In this document: piece after piece, positions 16,547-26,763 of the stretch
Numbering within the stretch: position 1 is the stretch's first letter
Layout: each line of letters opens with the position of its first letter
DNA from: Nitrososphaeraceae archaeon
Lineage (GTDB): Archaea > Thermoproteota > Nitrososphaeria > Nitrososphaerales > Nitrososphaeraceae
Direction of reading: 5' to 3'
DNA length: 64,000 nt
NCBI GenBank assembly: GCA_031316115.1
Contig: JALDRC010000001.1
Location: forward strand, 186,001-250,000
Notes under the pieces: model-generated
The model's database searches: none
Told to the model about the DNA's origin: nothing
Seen by the model: only the letters and a program-made list of their open reading frames with translations
Made by a program: the position numbers and the translations under genes

Positions 16547-17011
16547 CTAATGAACCAGCATCACAGGACAGTGTGCAATTTCAGAAACACTTCTAGATAC
16601 ACTTCCAAGCAATGTAATAGATTTTGAACCTTTTTTACTTGTACTTCCAATTATAATCATATCAACATCCTCATGTTTTGCTACTCGTACTATGTCAGTA
16701 GCAGGAGAGCCTACACTGATTTCTATTTTTGCTGGAATTTTCTTTTGTTTTATACCTTCGACCCTATCTTTTAACATGTTTTCGGCTCCTGTTCTAAGAA
16801 CATGAATTAGTTCTTCTTTTGCCTGTCTTAAGGATCTTCCTTTGATAAACGAAAGTAATGCACTAGGAGGTGAAAACCTGTCATCTACAACATATAAAAG
16901 AAGCAGCTCGGATTGAAATAACTCTGCAAATTTCACTGCTTCTTGCAACGCTTTATCTGCGATCTCAGATCCATCATGTGGAACTAAAATTTTAGAAAAT
17001 TCTTTCTTCAC
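16547..17011 (-). CDS. Universal stress protein (UspA family)
   Basis: A 154-residue single Usp domain with a GTG start at 17011. It begins KKEFSKILVPHDGSEIAD, has the central helix KRSLRQAKEELIHVL-like region, and ends with GSTSKKGSKSITLLGS followed by CPVMLVH. The nucleotide-binding loop is the usual GxxG-9x-G(S) shape with Ser at the first variable position. It lies next to the P-type ATPase gene on the same strand, about 490 bp downstream of its stop, so the two are probably separate transcripts. Confidence 0.92.
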   Translation of the reverse strand: MKKEFSKILVPHDGSEIADKALQEAVKFAELFQSELLLLYVVDDRFSPPSALLSFIKGRSLRQAKEELIHVLRTGAENMLKDRVEGIKQKKIPAKIEISVGSPATDIVRVAKHEDVDMIIIGSTSKKGSKSITLLGSVSRSVSEIAHCPVMLVH

Positions 17012-17498
17012 AAAAAGAATTACTAGAGAGGCAATATTTTATGCTTTGTGAATTTTTATTTATACAATTTGTAACCAAATACTCGGCTATTTTGTTAAAT
17101 TCAACCACTCTTTCATCCTCATAATCATAATGGAATTAATTTTTATAAATGCAGTAAATCTAAAAGAATTGATTAATCTCAATCCAATTGAATTTTGAAG
17201 GATGTATTTTTTATACTTCGCCTATTCTGGGTAGTAAATATGAAAAGAGTTAGTTAGTGTTGTTCCAACTGATACTTGTTATTGATTGACTGTTTTGTAA
17301 CAATTCTTTTTTTCTTAATATTAAATATATCAAAATGAATAAATTTGAAACTTTTATAAATTCTACGTTATCAAGTCTTAATAGTCATAAGGCTTTTAAT
17401 AATATTTTTTTAATTCAATAATTGCATTGTATTAATTGTACACGCAGTTTAAGTTCTAATCGCCAAGGATATATGCAATCAATAATATTTTCAGAGAA
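17012..17498. other. Intergenic region, about 490 bp
   Basis: The gap between the ATPase and Usp genes, both on the minus strand. It contains AT-rich stretches suited to a Usp promoter and an ATPase terminator. No gene or structured element can be supported. Confidence 0.35.
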
Positions 17499-20444
17499 TT
17501 ATTCTAGGATATTTCTATCTTTTCCTTTCCGCGTCCTTATCTTTTTATAAATCTCAATTATTATATATGAGGTGATAGAAATTATTATAATTCTAAGCCA
17601 TGAATCAATATTCATTGGAACACTTTCAAAAGTTAGATTCATTATGGGATTATATGTGTAGAAGATTTGTAACAAAACCATTATAATAATTCCTACTATA
17701 ACCCATTTATTTGAAAAAATCCCCAGTTGAAAGATCGTTTTATAAAGTGACCTACTATTAAGAAGATAAGTTATTTCAATCATTACAAGAGTGTTAACTG
17801 AAACAGTTCTTGCCAATTCAAGATTGTTTGATATACTCAATTCCCATGTAAATAAAAAATATACAGACATAGCCATAATAGTCATAGTAATCAAAATTCT
17901 TTCCATCATCTCCTTGTTAAGAAGAGAATATTTTGGAGACCTTGGAGGGCGTTTCATTATATCTTTTTCCTTGGGCTCAAATATCAACATCAATCCTAAT
18001 GCTAATGAAGTAGTCATATTTATCCACAATATTTGTATTGGAACTATAGGTAAAGCTAATCCTGTAAAAAACGCCGCTAATATGATTAGTGATTCTCCAA
18101 AATTAGTAGGAAGTGTCCAAGCAAGAAATTTTATTAAATTATCAAAAATCCCTCTTCCTTCTTCAACAGCGGTTTTAATAGAAGCAAAATTATCGTCAGT
18201 TAATACCATATCTGATGACTCCTTAGCTACATCAGTTCCCGTTACTCCCATGGCGATACCGATATCTGCTTGTTTTAACGCAGGAGCATCGTTTACCCCG
18301 TCTCCAGTCATAGCAACTACATGACCTTTTGTTTGTAATGCTTTAACCAATGATAATTTTTGATTTGGAGAGACACGGGCGAAAACATTTGTTTTTTCAG
18401 CGATGTTAACTAATTCAACCTCTGAATATTTTTCTAAATCATTACCTGTGACTGCTTTAATAGATTTATGTATTACAGGGTTATTCGAATTTAAATCCAG
18501 ATTTTTATCATCTGATATATCATCCATGAATCCTATTTTTTGATAGGTATTGTACTTGTATGTTTTTTGAGCTGAACTCACTAAGCCTAATTGCTTTGCT
18601 ATAGCTATTGCAGTATGCAAATTATCACCTGTAATCATTTTTACATCGATTCCTGCTGTATGACAGGATTTTATTGATTCAATTACTTCTTGCCTTGGTG
18701 GATCGAGCATAGCAACAAAACCTAGGAAATTCAAATCTGTTCTGATATCTGTATGGGTTATTTCAAGGCTCTCACTTTCAGTGATTTCCTTCTTTGCAAA
18801 AGCAATGATTCTTAGTCCTTTTTTTGCCATTGATTCTGATTGTTTTTTTATAGTTTCAGAAATCTCTGGAGTTAATTCCTCTGTTGTAGTAAAAATATTT
18901 CCATTTAAAACATCTACAAAATCATAAGAAAAAGTTTTGCAAAGATTGAGGATCTTTCCAAGCGATCCTTTGACAAAAATTATCTTTTTTGCATGAGATT
19001 TATCTTTACTATCCTCGTAAGATTCAATATGATTATAGTTCAGAGTTGCCATATATCGTTGGTGTGATTCAAAAGGAATTGCATCTATACGTGGAAATTC
19101 TTGATATAATATGTGTTCATTGTATCCTGCTTTCCTTGCCAAAACTACTAATGAACCTTCAGTAGGATCTCCTTTTATTTTCCATTGTCCTGTTTCTTCT
19201 TTTGTCAATTGAGAATCGTTACACACACATCCTGCAATTAGACATTCGGAAAGAGTATTTTTAACCGGTATGTCTTTTTGCTTTTTTATATAATATGGGA
19301 GTAGATTTGGAAAATAATTTTCATCAAATGGATATGCCTTATCGGTACAAATGATCTCCCCTTCTGGTAAATATCCTAGTCCAGTAACTTTATATTTATT
19401 CCCACCTGCTACCATCTCTGTCACAGTCATCTGGTTTTCAGTAAGGGTACCTGTTTTATCAGAACATATCACAGTAGTACTTCCAAGAGTTTCTACCGCA
19501 GGCAATTTACGAATTATAGTATTATTTTTTGCCATTCGATTGACTCCTATTGAAAGTGTAATTGTTAATGCTGCTGGTAAGCCTTCTGGAATGGCTGCGA
19601 CGGCCAGAGCAACCGAGAACATAAACATATCAATAAAAGGATGATTCTGAACAGTGCCGGCAATAAAGGTTAACCCAACAAATGCTGCAATTACAACTAA
19701 TAATAACTTGCTCAAACTAGATAACTTACGTGCTAACGGAGTAGTAACATCTTCTGCTGAAGTTAAGCTCTGCGAAATTTTTCCTGTTTCAGTTTTGTCT
19801 CCTATGTTTACAACTATTCCCATACCATAACCATATGTTACCAATGTACCAGCAAATGCCATGTTATGTCTATCTGCAACAATCGTATCTAGTTTGAGAA
19901 CTTTTGAAGTTTTTTCAATTGGAATGGATTCTCCAGTTAATGATGATTCATCAATCTTTAATTCTCTTGTTTTTATTAGTCTAATATCGGCTGGAACTTT
20001 ATCACCAGATTTTAAAATGATAATATCTCCCACAACTAGATCTTGTGAATGGATAGTTAGTTTATGTCCATTTGCTCTAATAACTGTGGCTTCTGTAATA
20101 ATTATTTTAGATAAAGCATCTATAGCTTTACTTGCTTTGAACTCTTGAATAAATCCTACAATTGTATTTACTATTACAACACCAAATATTACAGATGAAT
20201 CTACCCATTCTTGGAGTAATGCTGTAATGAATCCAGCAATAACTAAAATATATACAAATGGTTGTCTAAATTGAGATAAAAAAAGCTCTAATTTGGTTAC
20301 TTCTTTTTTCTTAGAAATTATATTAGGACCATCTGTTTGTTGCCTTCGGAGTATTTCTTCGCGAGATAAACCATTGTCAATATTAGTTTTAAAAAGATGA
20401 CATAGTTCTGTACTAGAAAGTGTATGCCAATCCTTAAACTCCAA
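17499..20444 (-). CDS. Cation-transporting P-type ATPase (P2 type, Ca2+-like)
   Basis: A 981-residue ion pump with a full P-type ATPase layout. It has an N-terminal cation-ATPase domain ([10 protein letters not shown]), a TGES actuator motif near residue 173, the membrane motif PEGLPA near 285, and the phosphorylation motif DKTGTLT near 330. An N-domain and the hinge motif [11 protein letters not shown] near 715 follow, then the C-terminal four-helix extension. PEGLPA and the C-terminal helices place it in P2A/P2B, related to Ca2+ pumps, rather than heavy-metal P1B pumps (no CPC, no N-terminal metal site). The substrate is therefore probably Ca2+ or another light cation. Transcribed alone; a Usp gene is divergent upstream. 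Confidence 0.93.
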   Translation of the reverse strand: MEFKDWHTLSSTELCHLFKTNIDNGLSREEILRRQQTDGPNIISKKKEVTKLELFLSQFRQPFVYILVIAGFITALLQEWVDSSVIFGVVIVNTIVGFIQEFKASKAIDALSKIIITEATVIRANGHKLTIHSQDLVVGDIIILKSGDKVPADIRLIKTRELKIDESSLTGESIPIEKTSKVLKLDTIVADRHNMAFAGTLVTYGYGMGIVVNIGDKTETGKISQSLTSAEDVTTPLARKLSSLSKLLLVVIAAFVGLTFIAGTVQNHPFIDMFMFSVALAVAAIPEGLPAALTITLSIGVNRMAKNNTIIRKLPAVETLGSTTVICSDKTGTLTENQMTVTEMVAGGNKYKVTGLGYLPEGEIICTDKAYPFDENYFPNLLPYYIKKQKDIPVKNTLSECLIAGCVCNDSQLTKEETGQWKIKGDPTEGSLVVLARKAGYNEHILYQEFPRIDAIPFESHQRYMATLNYNHIESYEDSKDKSHAKKIIFVKGSLGKILNLCKTFSYDFVDVLNGNIFTTTEELTPEISETIKKQSESMAKKGLRIIAFAKKEITESESLEITHTDIRTDLNFLGFVAMLDPPRQEVIESIKSCHTAGIDVKMITGDNLHTAIAIAKQLGLVSSAQKTYKYNTYQKIGFMDDISDDKNLDLNSNNPVIHKSIKAVTGNDLEKYSEVELVNIAEKTNVFARVSPNQKLSLVKALQTKGHVVAMTGDGVNDAPALKQADIGIAMGVTGTDVAKESSDMVLTDDNFASIKTAVEEGRGIFDNLIKFLAWTLPTNFGESLIILAAFFTGLALPIVPIQILWINMTTSLALGLMLIFEPKEKDIMKRPPRSPKYSLLNKEMMERILITMTIMAMSVYFLFTWELSISNNLELARTVSVNTLVMIEITYLLNSRSLYKTIFQLGIFSNKWVIVGIIIMVLLQIFYTYNPIMNLTFESVPMNIDSWLRIIIISITSYIIIEIYKKIRTRKGKDRNILE

Positions 20445-20838
20445 AGTTAGTATAGTACAATAAATGAATTTAATATACTATTCACAAAATATTGAGAAAA
20501 TTACAGTATTAAAACTAAAACAAGGTTCGATTAATCAAAATTTTACTATCATAAATTATACTTAGATATATTGCTAATAAAATTTTCAATATCTGTAATG
20601 AACCCTGTTTTAGACGATAAGCTATTGATATTACAAAATTATCATAATTAAGTTTCCATCTGATAGATATTTTACCAAGGATAAATAATTCAAATCTTTT
20701 TAATCACACAGCAATATAAAATGAAGTAATTCAAAAAAAGACAAATAAAAATATGTAATTTATTAAAATTAGAAGATAAATATCAAAGTTTATTATATTG
20801 ACCATCGATTTAAATACCTTTTATAAATAAAATTAAGT
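20445..20838. promoter_or_regulatory. Divergent promoter region, ATPase / Usp
   Basis: A 394-bp AT-rich gap between the leftward ATPase gene and the rightward Usp gene. The segment 'ccttttataaataaaatt' at about 20817-20834, directly before the Usp ATG, is a good TATA-type element. No operator repeat was recognised. Shared stress control of both genes is possible but unproven. Confidence 0.4.
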
Positions 20839-21324
20839 ATGTCATTCAAAAATATACTTGTCCCATTTGATTTTGACCCTTCCTCAGAACTTGCAGTAGA
20901 ATATGCTAGAAAAATTGGAAAACGTGTTACTGACGTACAAATCATGATCTTTCATGTGATCAAAGATATAACTACACCAGGAACTATAACTTCATTTGAT
21001 CAACCTGTGTATTCATATAGAACCGGAGAAATACTTTCTCCCTCAGCTTACGTTAAAGAAATGTATTATGAATTGAAATCGAAGGCTATAACAAAACTAG
21101 AAGTAGCAAAAAAAGAATTTGATAAAGAAGGAATATCTTGTCAAATCATAATAGAACAGGGGGATCCAAAACAAAAAATATTACAATACTTACAAGGTAT
21201 AAAAATTGATTTAATTATTATGGGAACTTCTAGAAGAAAAGGTGTATCAAAAATCTATGCATTAGGAAGTGTTGCGAGATTTATTTCTGAAAATGTAACT
21301 TGCCCAGTAATTTTAATTCATTAA
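20839..21324 (+). CDS. Universal stress protein (UspA family)
   Basis: A 161-residue Usp from the ATG at 20839. The start MSFKNILVPFDFDPSSELA and the end GTSRRKGVSKIYALGS then CPVILIH are diagnostic. It is longer in the middle than the other two (an insertion with VYSYRTGEILSPSAYVKEM). It is divergent from the P-type ATPase. It is cytoplasmic, likely binds nucleotide, and probably answers stress or ion imbalance; the last point is context only. Confidence 0.93.
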   Translation: MSFKNILVPFDFDPSSELAVEYARKIGKRVTDVQIMIFHVIKDITTPGTITSFDQPVYSYRTGEILSPSAYVKEMYYELKSKAITKLEVAKKEFDKEGISCQIIIEQGDPKQKILQYLQGIKIDLIIMGTSRRKGVSKIYALGSVARFISENVTCPVILIH

Positions 21325-21647
21325 ACAGTGATATAAGAATAAAAACAAATGACTTACATATAGTATTCATAGTAATCAAAAAAAATCGTTTTAATTATTA
21401 GTGAAAATAGATTTGAGAAATCATAAAATATTTAAGAATTATTCTAAACTGTTTTAGGAGTATGAGGTAATAGTTTGAAAGTTAATTGAAAAAAATATGT
21501 TTTTAATTAAATTCTCGCCTTGTAAATTTACCGCTAATAATATGTTTAAACTAAAACCTGTCTATTATTTTAATCTATAAATCCAAGATTTTTTTACTTG
21601 CAATGAATACTAACTCTTTAAATATTTAAAAATATTATTTTCATAAA
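21325..21647. other. Intergenic region, about 320 bp
   Basis: No gene seen. The last part, 'ctctttaaatatttaaaaat' at about 21613-21632, is a suitable TATA region for the CBS gene that follows. Confidence 0.35.
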
Positions 21648-22706
21648 TTGTATTCTACAAAATTTCAAAATTCTAATTCTGATAATGATATTATTTCGAT
21701 ATTTCCAGATATACTGAACAGATCAAATCTATCTGTGAGTACAAATGCTAGTTTATTTCAAATAGCTACATTTTTTGCAATAGGTCCTAATATATATGCT
21801 AATGGAATAGTAGTAACTGATAGGTTTTCAAATCATACAAAATCGACAAAAGAAAACAATTCAACAGAAGACAATACAAATGATGAGAGTGTTGTAGGAA
21901 TAGTTGGAGGTAAAGATGTTATCTTAAATATTATCAACCCTCAGTTATTTGAACCTAAGTCATATTATCCTGCATGTTTATATGAAAAAAAAGGAATCAA
22001 TATAATGCGAAAAATAGTCAACGATGAAATAGTAGGGATTAATACTACATTAAATGAAATTTTAGAAATATTTAGAAGAACAAAGTTTGCTTTTATACCA
22101 ATAATAGAATCAATCAAAGTCGACAACAGAGATGGTAATGCTTTGTTCCATAAGCTTAAAGGAGTCTTAACTGTTAGGGATTTTTTAAGATTATTTATAG
22201 ACACAAAAATCAATATGAACGTCAAAAGTATTAAAAAATATGAAATAAACAATATAGAAACAATAAAAAATAGTCATGTTAGTAGAATATCCTCAGATCT
22301 GATCTCAGTAAGAGAAGATGAATTTTTAAAAGATGCTATTTCTCTTATGATAAACAAAGGAGTTAGAAATTTAGGTATAATTGATAATAATTCAAAATTC
22401 TCGGGTATAATTAATGATAGAGACATTGTTGAGTTTCTTCTTAATCCTGCATTAAGAGTTATTGCAGGATGTAACCAAGATTCTATAAATACTGGTGAAT
22501 CAAATAGTAACAATGATAGTAAAATACTTGATGAGGTTAAAATTAAAAATAATGTTGAAATTTCCTCAGTGAGAGAAATAGATGAGAATATGTTGATAAA
22601 GAAGGCAGCGGAACTCTTATTGGACTCTACAAATCCTTATCTGGTACTTAAAGGAGGAGGTAGAATAGTTACTCCTTGGGATATCGTTATGAAAGATATT
22701 ATTTGA
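21648..22706 (+). CDS. Four-CBS-domain regulatory protein
   Basis: A 352-residue protein starting with TTG at 21648. It is built of two Bateman modules. Four CBS repeats can be seen: one around NASLFQIATFFAIGP, one around NTTLNEILEIFRRTKFAFIPII, one at LISVREDEFLKDAISLM..VRNLGII and a weaker one at ENMLIKKAAELLLDS. A low-complexity Asn/Ser/Glu linker (SNHTKSTKENNSTEDNTND) interrupts repeat 1, and another precedes repeat 4. CBS pairs bind adenine nucleotides and sense energy state. No fused enzyme or DNA-binding domain is present. Confidence 0.8.
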   Translation: MYSTKFQNSNSDNDIISIFPDILNRSNLSVSTNASLFQIATFFAIGPNIYANGIVVTDRFSNHTKSTKENNSTEDNTNDESVVGIVGGKDVILNIINPQLFEPKSYYPACLYEKKGINIMRKIVNDEIVGINTTLNEILEIFRRTKFAFIPIIESIKVDNRDGNALFHKLKGVLTVRDFLRLFIDTKINMNVKSIKKYEINNIETIKNSHVSRISSDLISVREDEFLKDAISLMINKGVRNLGIIDNNSKFSGIINDRDIVEFLLNPALRVIAGCNQDSINTGESNSNNDSKILDEVKIKNNVEISSVREIDENMLIKKAAELLLDSTNPYLVLKGGGRIVTPWDIVMKDII

Positions 22707-23050
22707 AAGGTAAGAAATAAAAAAATACTATGATATAAAAAATACTCTAGTATTATGGAATATTTTAAGTATATTTGCATTATGTTTAGTACTTTTTTAA
22801 AGATTTCTTGAATTTTTGGAAACTAGGTATTATTTTTACTCCTTTTAGGAAAATATTTTTTCTACTATATAATTTTATATTTAAGTACAAAAGAAATAGA
22901 GAAGTTTTCTATTTCTATAAATTTAAGAATTAAGAAATTCTCATTTTGAAATATGCAAAAACATAACTTTTTTTGAATAGTTAAAAAACTGGAAAGAACG
23001 TCTAAATGATTTCTAAAACGATTGATCGCTACTTTATTTAAAATAAAATA
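22707..23050. other. Intergenic region between convergent genes
   Basis: About 340 bp between the converging CBS and cupredoxin genes. T- and A-rich runs probably hold both terminators. No gene or repeat can be supported. Confidence 0.35.
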
Positions 23051-24043
23051 TTAATTTTTTTCTGAATTGACAACAAATCCAGCACCTTTTAATAGAGTAC
23101 CAATATCGTGATCATTTCCAAAATAGATTCCTTCTTCTGCAAAGGTAGTTTCTATAACCTTTCCACCACCCGGAGGAATTGTGACTTCATAAACTTGGTT
23201 CATTGTATTATTATCTTGAGTAAACCCTCTGTTGCTGTTATCTATCATACCCCCAGCAAAATTAAATGTAATTCCATTTCTTGGGCCAGCATTGATGATA
23301 TACCATCTGGTTAATTCTCCTGTCTTTACATTAAATATATCGGCTTGATCATTTAGAGGTATTTTTACTATTGTACCCATTACAGGAAAATATTTAAAAG
23401 CCAAACCGTTTGTTAAAATAAGATCCGGTTGATTTTGCATAAATTTATCCATATCAAAGGACCCTACAGTTCCATTATTTTCTTTAAATAAACCCGGAGC
23501 ACTATCATTATAGATCTCATTGAATGAAATAAAAAACTCTATAGCAGGAATTTCATTTTTCGGATGAATTACTAGACTGCCAAACATCCCACTAGAAATG
23601 TGTTCCCAAATACCATTCAGATTGTCACCATCACAATGGTATACAAAAACCCCAGGATTCTCAGCTGTTATTTGCCAATTTTTGCTTTCTCCTGGTTTTA
23701 TAGCTCCAGATATCGCCTCAATAGGTTTTCCAATTCCATGAAAATCTATACTATGTACTATATCATCTGCATTCTTTAGGGTAAAATTCAAAATATCATC
23801 TTGAGTTAGTTCAATGGTAGGACCTGGGATTGTACCATTATATGTTAGTGCCTGATAAAAAATACCTCCGGGATATAACATATTAGAAGGAGCTATTTGC
23901 AAAACTTTCTCAGAAGTAACTAAAATAATGTTTTTTGATATCTCTACATTTGAAATTGCAAATGAATCTTGATATCCATTGAAAATCAAAACCACCGATA
24001 ATAAAAAAAAAGAAACAACCGTCACTACCCCATGTTCTTTCAT
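23051..24043 (-). CDS. NirK-like two-domain cupredoxin, secreted, T2 site incomplete
   Basis: A 330-residue protein with an N-terminal signal (VSFFLLSVVLIFNGYQDSFA) and two cupredoxin domains in the NirK arrangement. Domain 1 keeps all type 1 copper ligands: the His of HSIDFH near residue 96, the Cys of YHCDG near 137, and the His and Met of WEHISSGM near 146 and 151. It also keeps two type 2 His (second His of HSIDFH, His of YHC) and the Asp equivalent to the catalytic AspCAT. In domain 2, where NirK has SFHVIGEIFD with the third type 2 His, this protein has TFNFAGGMID: Asn replaces His. Nitrite reduction is therefore doubtful. The neighbouring small secreted protein is probably co-transcribed. 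Confidence 0.82.
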   Translation of the reverse strand: MKEHGVVTVVSFFLLSVVLIFNGYQDSFAISNVEISKNIILVTSEKVLQIAPSNMLYPGGIFYQALTYNGTIPGPTIELTQDDILNFTLKNADDIVHSIDFHGIGKPIEAISGAIKPGESKNWQITAENPGVFVYHCDGDNLNGIWEHISSGMFGSLVIHPKNEIPAIEFFISFNEIYNDSAPGLFKENNGTVGSFDMDKFMQNQPDLILTNGLAFKYFPVMGTIVKIPLNDQADIFNVKTGELTRWYIINAGPRNGITFNFAGGMIDNSNRGFTQDNNTMNQVYEVTIPPGGGKVIETTFAEEGIYFGNDHDIGTLLKGAGFVVNSEKN

Positions 24044-24130
24044 AAAAAATTATTGGTCAATGTGGTAGAAATATGTTTTTGTTCAGGGGTTGTGTTTCCA
24101 TTAATTGCAGATTTTAAATTCTGTTGTAAA

Positions 24131-24535
24131 TCACTTACATGGAATAGGCGGAGACATTGTTGCAGTAAACATCTTTTTACCTTCATCTGGAATTCCATCT
24201 GCATTTGAATCATCAAAAAATTGTACTGAATAATTGCTTTCTTCTAACTCAGACAAGTGTGTAAATTCATTGAACCCACCTGTACTATTTGTGTCAAAGT
24301 AACCAAATATAAATCCGGATTCAACCTTAGGAGAAACTACAATCCACGATACTGTGCTATTAGGTTCAAATCCGTTAACATTTAACCTTGCATTTATATC
24401 AAGTGTACCACATTCATAATTAATTTTTACTTTAGGTTCTTCGGACTGAGCCATAATATTAAATATAGTTAAAGAAAATATAAGAGACAAGATTACAGGA
24501 ATAAGTAGAACTTTTAGCATCCTTACTTTCACCAT
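24131..24535 (-). CDS. Small secreted protein upstream of the NirK-like gene
   Basis: A 134-residue exported protein (ATG at 24535; a GTG one codon upstream is possible). It has a signal peptide of about 30 residues (MLKVLLIPVILSLIFSLTIF, ending near IMAQ), then an all-beta domain with two cysteines (near the start and four residues from the end) that could form a disulphide. A DSNADGIPDEGK loop resembles a calcium-binding DxNxDGxxD loop. It lies 87 bp upstream of the NirK-like gene on the same strand, suggesting co-expression. No named family is recognised. Confidence 0.65.
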   Translation of the reverse strand: MVKVRMLKVLLIPVILSLIFSLTIFNIMAQSEEPKVKINYECGTLDINARLNVNGFEPNSTVSWIVVSPKVESGFIFGYFDTNSTGGFNEFTHLSELEESNYSVQFFDDSNADGIPDEGKKMFTATMSPPIPCK

Positions 24536-24538
24536 CAC

Positions 24539-25056
24539 ACCTTGTTCAATTCATAGCATATAATGAATTCACTAACAAAGAAGTTCATTATCTTCATTTA
24601 TCATATTTAAATTTGAAGCTCATGTATATTAGGATATTGCTAACAAGCCGTGGTTATTATGTATAAAAAAATCTAAATTCCATCAATTATAATGGTTAAA
24701 TTTATGGAATAGGACAATATGATCTAAATATCTAAACATAAAGATATTTTAGAAAGTCTTTTTTCCATGTTCATGTATAATTTAATAATATTTTGAAGTA
24801 AAAAATATATTGAAATCAGTCGGGACAAAATAAAGCATTTAGGTATCGTACAATTTTTATAGAGAAATCATATATTTCAAATTAACAATATTAATCAAAA
24901 AGATTACAGATTTTAATATGCTATACTTTTAATTTTATAAAATTTTTGATTTCAACTTCAATTATTATCTGAATAAAATAAATGATTTTAGATAAAATAG
25001 CTTTTTTCGGTTTTGAAATATGAATCTTTTTATCTTTTTCTGAATACATCTTTTTC
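24539..25056. promoter_or_regulatory. Divergent intergenic region before the carboxylase operon
   Basis: 518 bp between the leftward secreted-protein gene and the rightward carboxylase operon. It is strongly AT-rich. The segment 'gaatctttttatctttttctg' at about 25022-25042 lies at promoter distance from the ATG at 25057. No operator-like palindrome was recognised. Confidence 0.35.
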
Positions 25057-26589
25057 ATGGATTTTGAATTGCAAAGAAGAAGGAAAGAACATTTATCTGG
25101 AGGGGGTAAAGAAAAATTTGAAGGTCGTAAAAAAAAGGGAAAGTTAAATGCATTTGAAAGAATAAATTTGATATTTGATTCAGGAAAATTTACTGAAATT
25201 GACTCATTTGTAACTCACGAATGTGTAGACTTTAATATGGATAAAAAAAAAATTTTAGGAGATGGAGTAGTTACTGGTTATGGAAACATAGATGATAGAC
25301 TAATGTATATTTTTTCTCATGATTTTACAGCATTTGGTGGATCTTTAGGCTTAGCATTTTCAAGAAAAATCTGCAAGATCATGGACCTTGCTTTAAAACA
25401 AGGGGCACCTATTATCGGAGTGAATGATTCTGGAGGGGCAAGAATTCAAGAAGGAGTAGAAAGTTTAGCAGGTTATGCAAATATTTTTCATAGAAATGTT
25501 AAAGCATCTGGAGTTGTGCCTCAAATATCATTAATTATGGGACCTTGTGCAGGAGGTGCGGTTTATTCTCCTGCATTAACAGATTTCATTATTATGACTA
25601 AAGGAGCCTTCATGTTTGTGACTGGACCTGAGGTAGTTAAAGAAGTTACTAATGAAAATGTCACCTTTGAGCAATTAGGCGGGTCAGTTATTCATAACGA
25701 AAAAAGTGGAGTAGCCCACTTTTTAGCAGAGGATGAACAGGATTGTTTTAAGATTTTGAGAATGCTTTTATCCTTTCTGCCTTCAAATAACTTGGAAAAT
25801 CCTCCCAAAATAGAATCTAATGATGATCCTTACAGAAAAGTTTCCGAACTTGATTCGATTTTGCCTTCCAGTTCAAATATCCCTTATGATATGGAAGACA
25901 TTATAAGAAAAATAGTCGATAACGCTTTCTTCCTAGAAATCCAAAAACATTGGGCTAGAAATATTATCATAGGATTTGCCAGATTAGATGGTAATCCTAT
26001 AGGAATTGTTGCTAATAATCCAGATACTCTGGCCGGAGTATTAGATATTGATGCATGTGATAAAGCTACAAGATTTGTAAGGTTTTGTGACTGTTTTAAT
26101 ATTCCTATAGTTTCCTTAGTAGATGTACCTGGTTTTCTTCCAGGCACTGATCAAGAATGGAAAGGAATAATTCGTCATGGTTCTAAATTATTATTTGCCT
26201 TTTCAGAAGCTACAGTTCCCAGATTTACGGTAATTACAAGAAAAGCCTATGGAGGAGCATACTGCGTGATGAACAGTAAACATATAGGATCTGATTATAA
26301 TTTTGCTTGGCCAAATGCGGAAATAGCAGTAATGGGAGCTGAGGGAGCATGCAATATAATATGGAAAAAAGAACTAAGAGATTCTAGTAATCCAGATATA
26401 AAAAGATCGGAATTAGTAGAAAAATATAAAATTAAATTTAGTAATCCATACATTGCTGCATCAAAAGGATATATAGATGAAGTAATTGAACCCAACGAGA
26501 CACGATTTAGATTGATCTCAGGATTTAATTCAATTTATCGTAAAAGAGAAGACCGTCCAAAGAGAAAACATGGAAATATACCAGTTTAA
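25057..26589 (+). CDS. pccB: Acetyl/propionyl-CoA carboxylase, carboxyltransferase subunit
   Basis: A 510-residue PccB-type carboxyltransferase that moves CO2 from carboxybiotin to acetyl-CoA or propionyl-CoA. It has the paired crotonase-fold halves, with NDSGGARIQEGVESLAGYA and GPCAGGAVYSPALTDF in the N-terminal half (oxyanion holes and the acyl-CoA pocket) and PGFLPGTDQEWKGIIRHG and RKAYGGAYCVMNSK in the C-terminal half. It is the first gene of a set with biotin carboxylase and carrier, and in Nitrososphaeria this enzyme works in the 3-hydroxypropionate/4-hydroxybutyrate cycle. A 174-bp gap to the next gene suggests a second promoter. Confidence 0.95.
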   Translation: MDFELQRRRKEHLSGGGKEKFEGRKKKGKLNAFERINLIFDSGKFTEIDSFVTHECVDFNMDKKKILGDGVVTGYGNIDDRLMYIFSHDFTAFGGSLGLAFSRKICKIMDLALKQGAPIIGVNDSGGARIQEGVESLAGYANIFHRNVKASGVVPQISLIMGPCAGGAVYSPALTDFIIMTKGAFMFVTGPEVVKEVTNENVTFEQLGGSVIHNEKSGVAHFLAEDEQDCFKILRMLLSFLPSNNLENPPKIESNDDPYRKVSELDSILPSSSNIPYDMEDIIRKIVDNAFFLEIQKHWARNIIIGFARLDGNPIGIVANNPDTLAGVLDIDACDKATRFVRFCDCFNIPIVSLVDVPGFLPGTDQEWKGIIRHGSKLLFAFSEATVPRFTVITRKAYGGAYCVMNSKHIGSDYNFAWPNAEIAVMGAEGACNIIWKKELRDSSNPDIKRSELVEKYKIKFSNPYIAASKGYIDEVIEPNETRFRLISGFNSIYRKREDRPKRKHGNIPV

Positions 26590-26763
26590 AAATTATCAGG
26601 AAAAATAAAGTATTTGATTGGAATGTTACTTTAAGAATCATAAATACATTAATTTTTTAATCAATAGAAATTTTCCTATGAATACGTATATTTTATAACC
26701 AAAGTTATAGAAAAAATTTGGATAATAAATATTTTAAAGGGTTTGATAATAAGCCTTCTATAA

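Noticed and set aside
17499-20444. Heavy-metal (P1B) or K+/Na+ specific ATPase assignment
   Set aside because: No CPx membrane motif or N-terminal metal domain; PEGLPA indicates a P2-type light-cation pump.
23051-24043. Canonical nitrite reductase NirK annotation
   Set aside because: The third type 2 copper ligand position is Asn, so function as nitrite reductase is not supported.
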